The notes below the pieces were generated by a model that worked only from the letters and a program-made list of their open reading frames with translations, did not search any database and was not told the origin of the DNA. Both the position numbers and the translations under genes were made by a program. Of a stretch of DNA of 64,000 nt, positions 63,851 to 64,000 are shown one piece after another; the stretch's first letter is position 1; each line of letters starts with the position of its first letter. Source of the DNA: Ciona intestinalis (taxonomy: Eukaryota > Chordata > Ascidiacea > Phlebobranchia > Cionidae); assembly GCF_000224145.3 (NCBI RefSeq), contig NC_020169.2:230257-294256 (forward strand). The letters are read 5' to 3'.

Positions 63851-64000
63851 GTAAGTTGGTATTCTCCATATGTGTATCTATCAATGCTACCATTGTGGTT
63901 AAGTGTGTCCCTGTGTAAGAAATAGGCTCTTCTAATTGGCAGTCATAAGCAGGCATGAGGTGTATGAAGCTAGTGCATATGGAATCCAATTAAATACATT

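Noticed and set aside
1..64000. Minus-strand open frames throughout
   Set aside because: All are short, lie opposite plus-strand exons or in AT-rich introns, and show no domain motifs or splice-linked continuation.
1..64000. AATAAA motifs as polyadenylation sites
   Set aside because: Common in AT-rich introns and in the SINE tail (ggataaataag); coding exons continue in phase beyond each.

Overview
The window looks like invertebrate nuclear DNA. It is AT-rich, with short introns (mean about 300 bp), canonical GT-AG splice sites throughout, runs of N from a draft assembly, and a tRNA-derived SINE family scattered through the introns. Compact introns, this SINE type and a MAM/LDLa/PAN/FN2/ILEI domain mix suggest a non-vertebrate chordate, most likely an ascidian of the Ciona type. 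That assignment is an inference.

Essentially the whole window is the inside of one giant plus-strand gene. I could chain about 136 exons from 130 to 63850 (about 22.8 kb coding, about 7,600 residues) with matching intron phases at every junction except at a 50-N gap (43050-43099) and a one-base frameshift (around 63058). Neither the initiator ATG nor the terminal stop is in the window. No signal peptide or transmembrane segment was seen. The product is a secreted or cell-surface protein built almost only of MAM domains: 41 here, the last one cut off. It also carries six LDL-receptor class A (LDLa) modules, one PAN/apple-like module, one ILEI/FAM3-like (GG) domain, a pair of fibronectin type II (FN2) domains and one eight-cysteine insert. 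The nearest known architecture is the MAM plus LDLa family (MALRD1/DIET1-like); orthology cannot be settled here.

Layout: MAM1-6 (130-9115), PAN module (9350-9976), MAM7-20 (10062-30785), LDLa1-MAM21-LDLa2-MAM22-LDLa3-MAM23 (30816-35908), MAM24-29 (35948-45761), LDLa4-MAM30-LDLa5-MAM31-LDLa6-MAM32 (45759-52035), MAM33-35 (52235-55931), MAM36 with ILEI nested inside (56297-58582), MAM37 with two FN2 domains nested inside (58601-60263), and MAM38-41 (60279-63850).

The main new observation is a higher-order repeat of three MAMs. The long, often Pro/Thr-rich or LDLa-containing linkers fall only at boundaries 2/3, 5/6, 8/9, 11/12, 14/15, 17/18, 20/21, 23/24, 26/27, 29/30, 32/33, 35/36 and 38/39. 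The linker between the second and third member of each triplet is almost always four or five residues, except where an LDLa sits there. I call the triplets T0 (MAM1-2, first member outside the window) to T13 (MAM39-41), with positions a, b and c. T7 (the first LDLa triplet) resembles T10 (the second), and T8 resembles T11, so a larger block also seems to have been duplicated. The extra domains were put inside or beside this ladder.

Non-coding content: introns hold many degraded copies of a tRNA-derived SINE, at least two inverted-repeat (MITE-like) elements, small tandem repeats and three assembly gaps. One gap (32795-32844) is flanked by a 276-bp near-perfect duplication that includes part of an exon; it looks like two haplotypes, one with a SINE insertion, left side by side. 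I found no convincing gene on the minus strand and no RNA gene.
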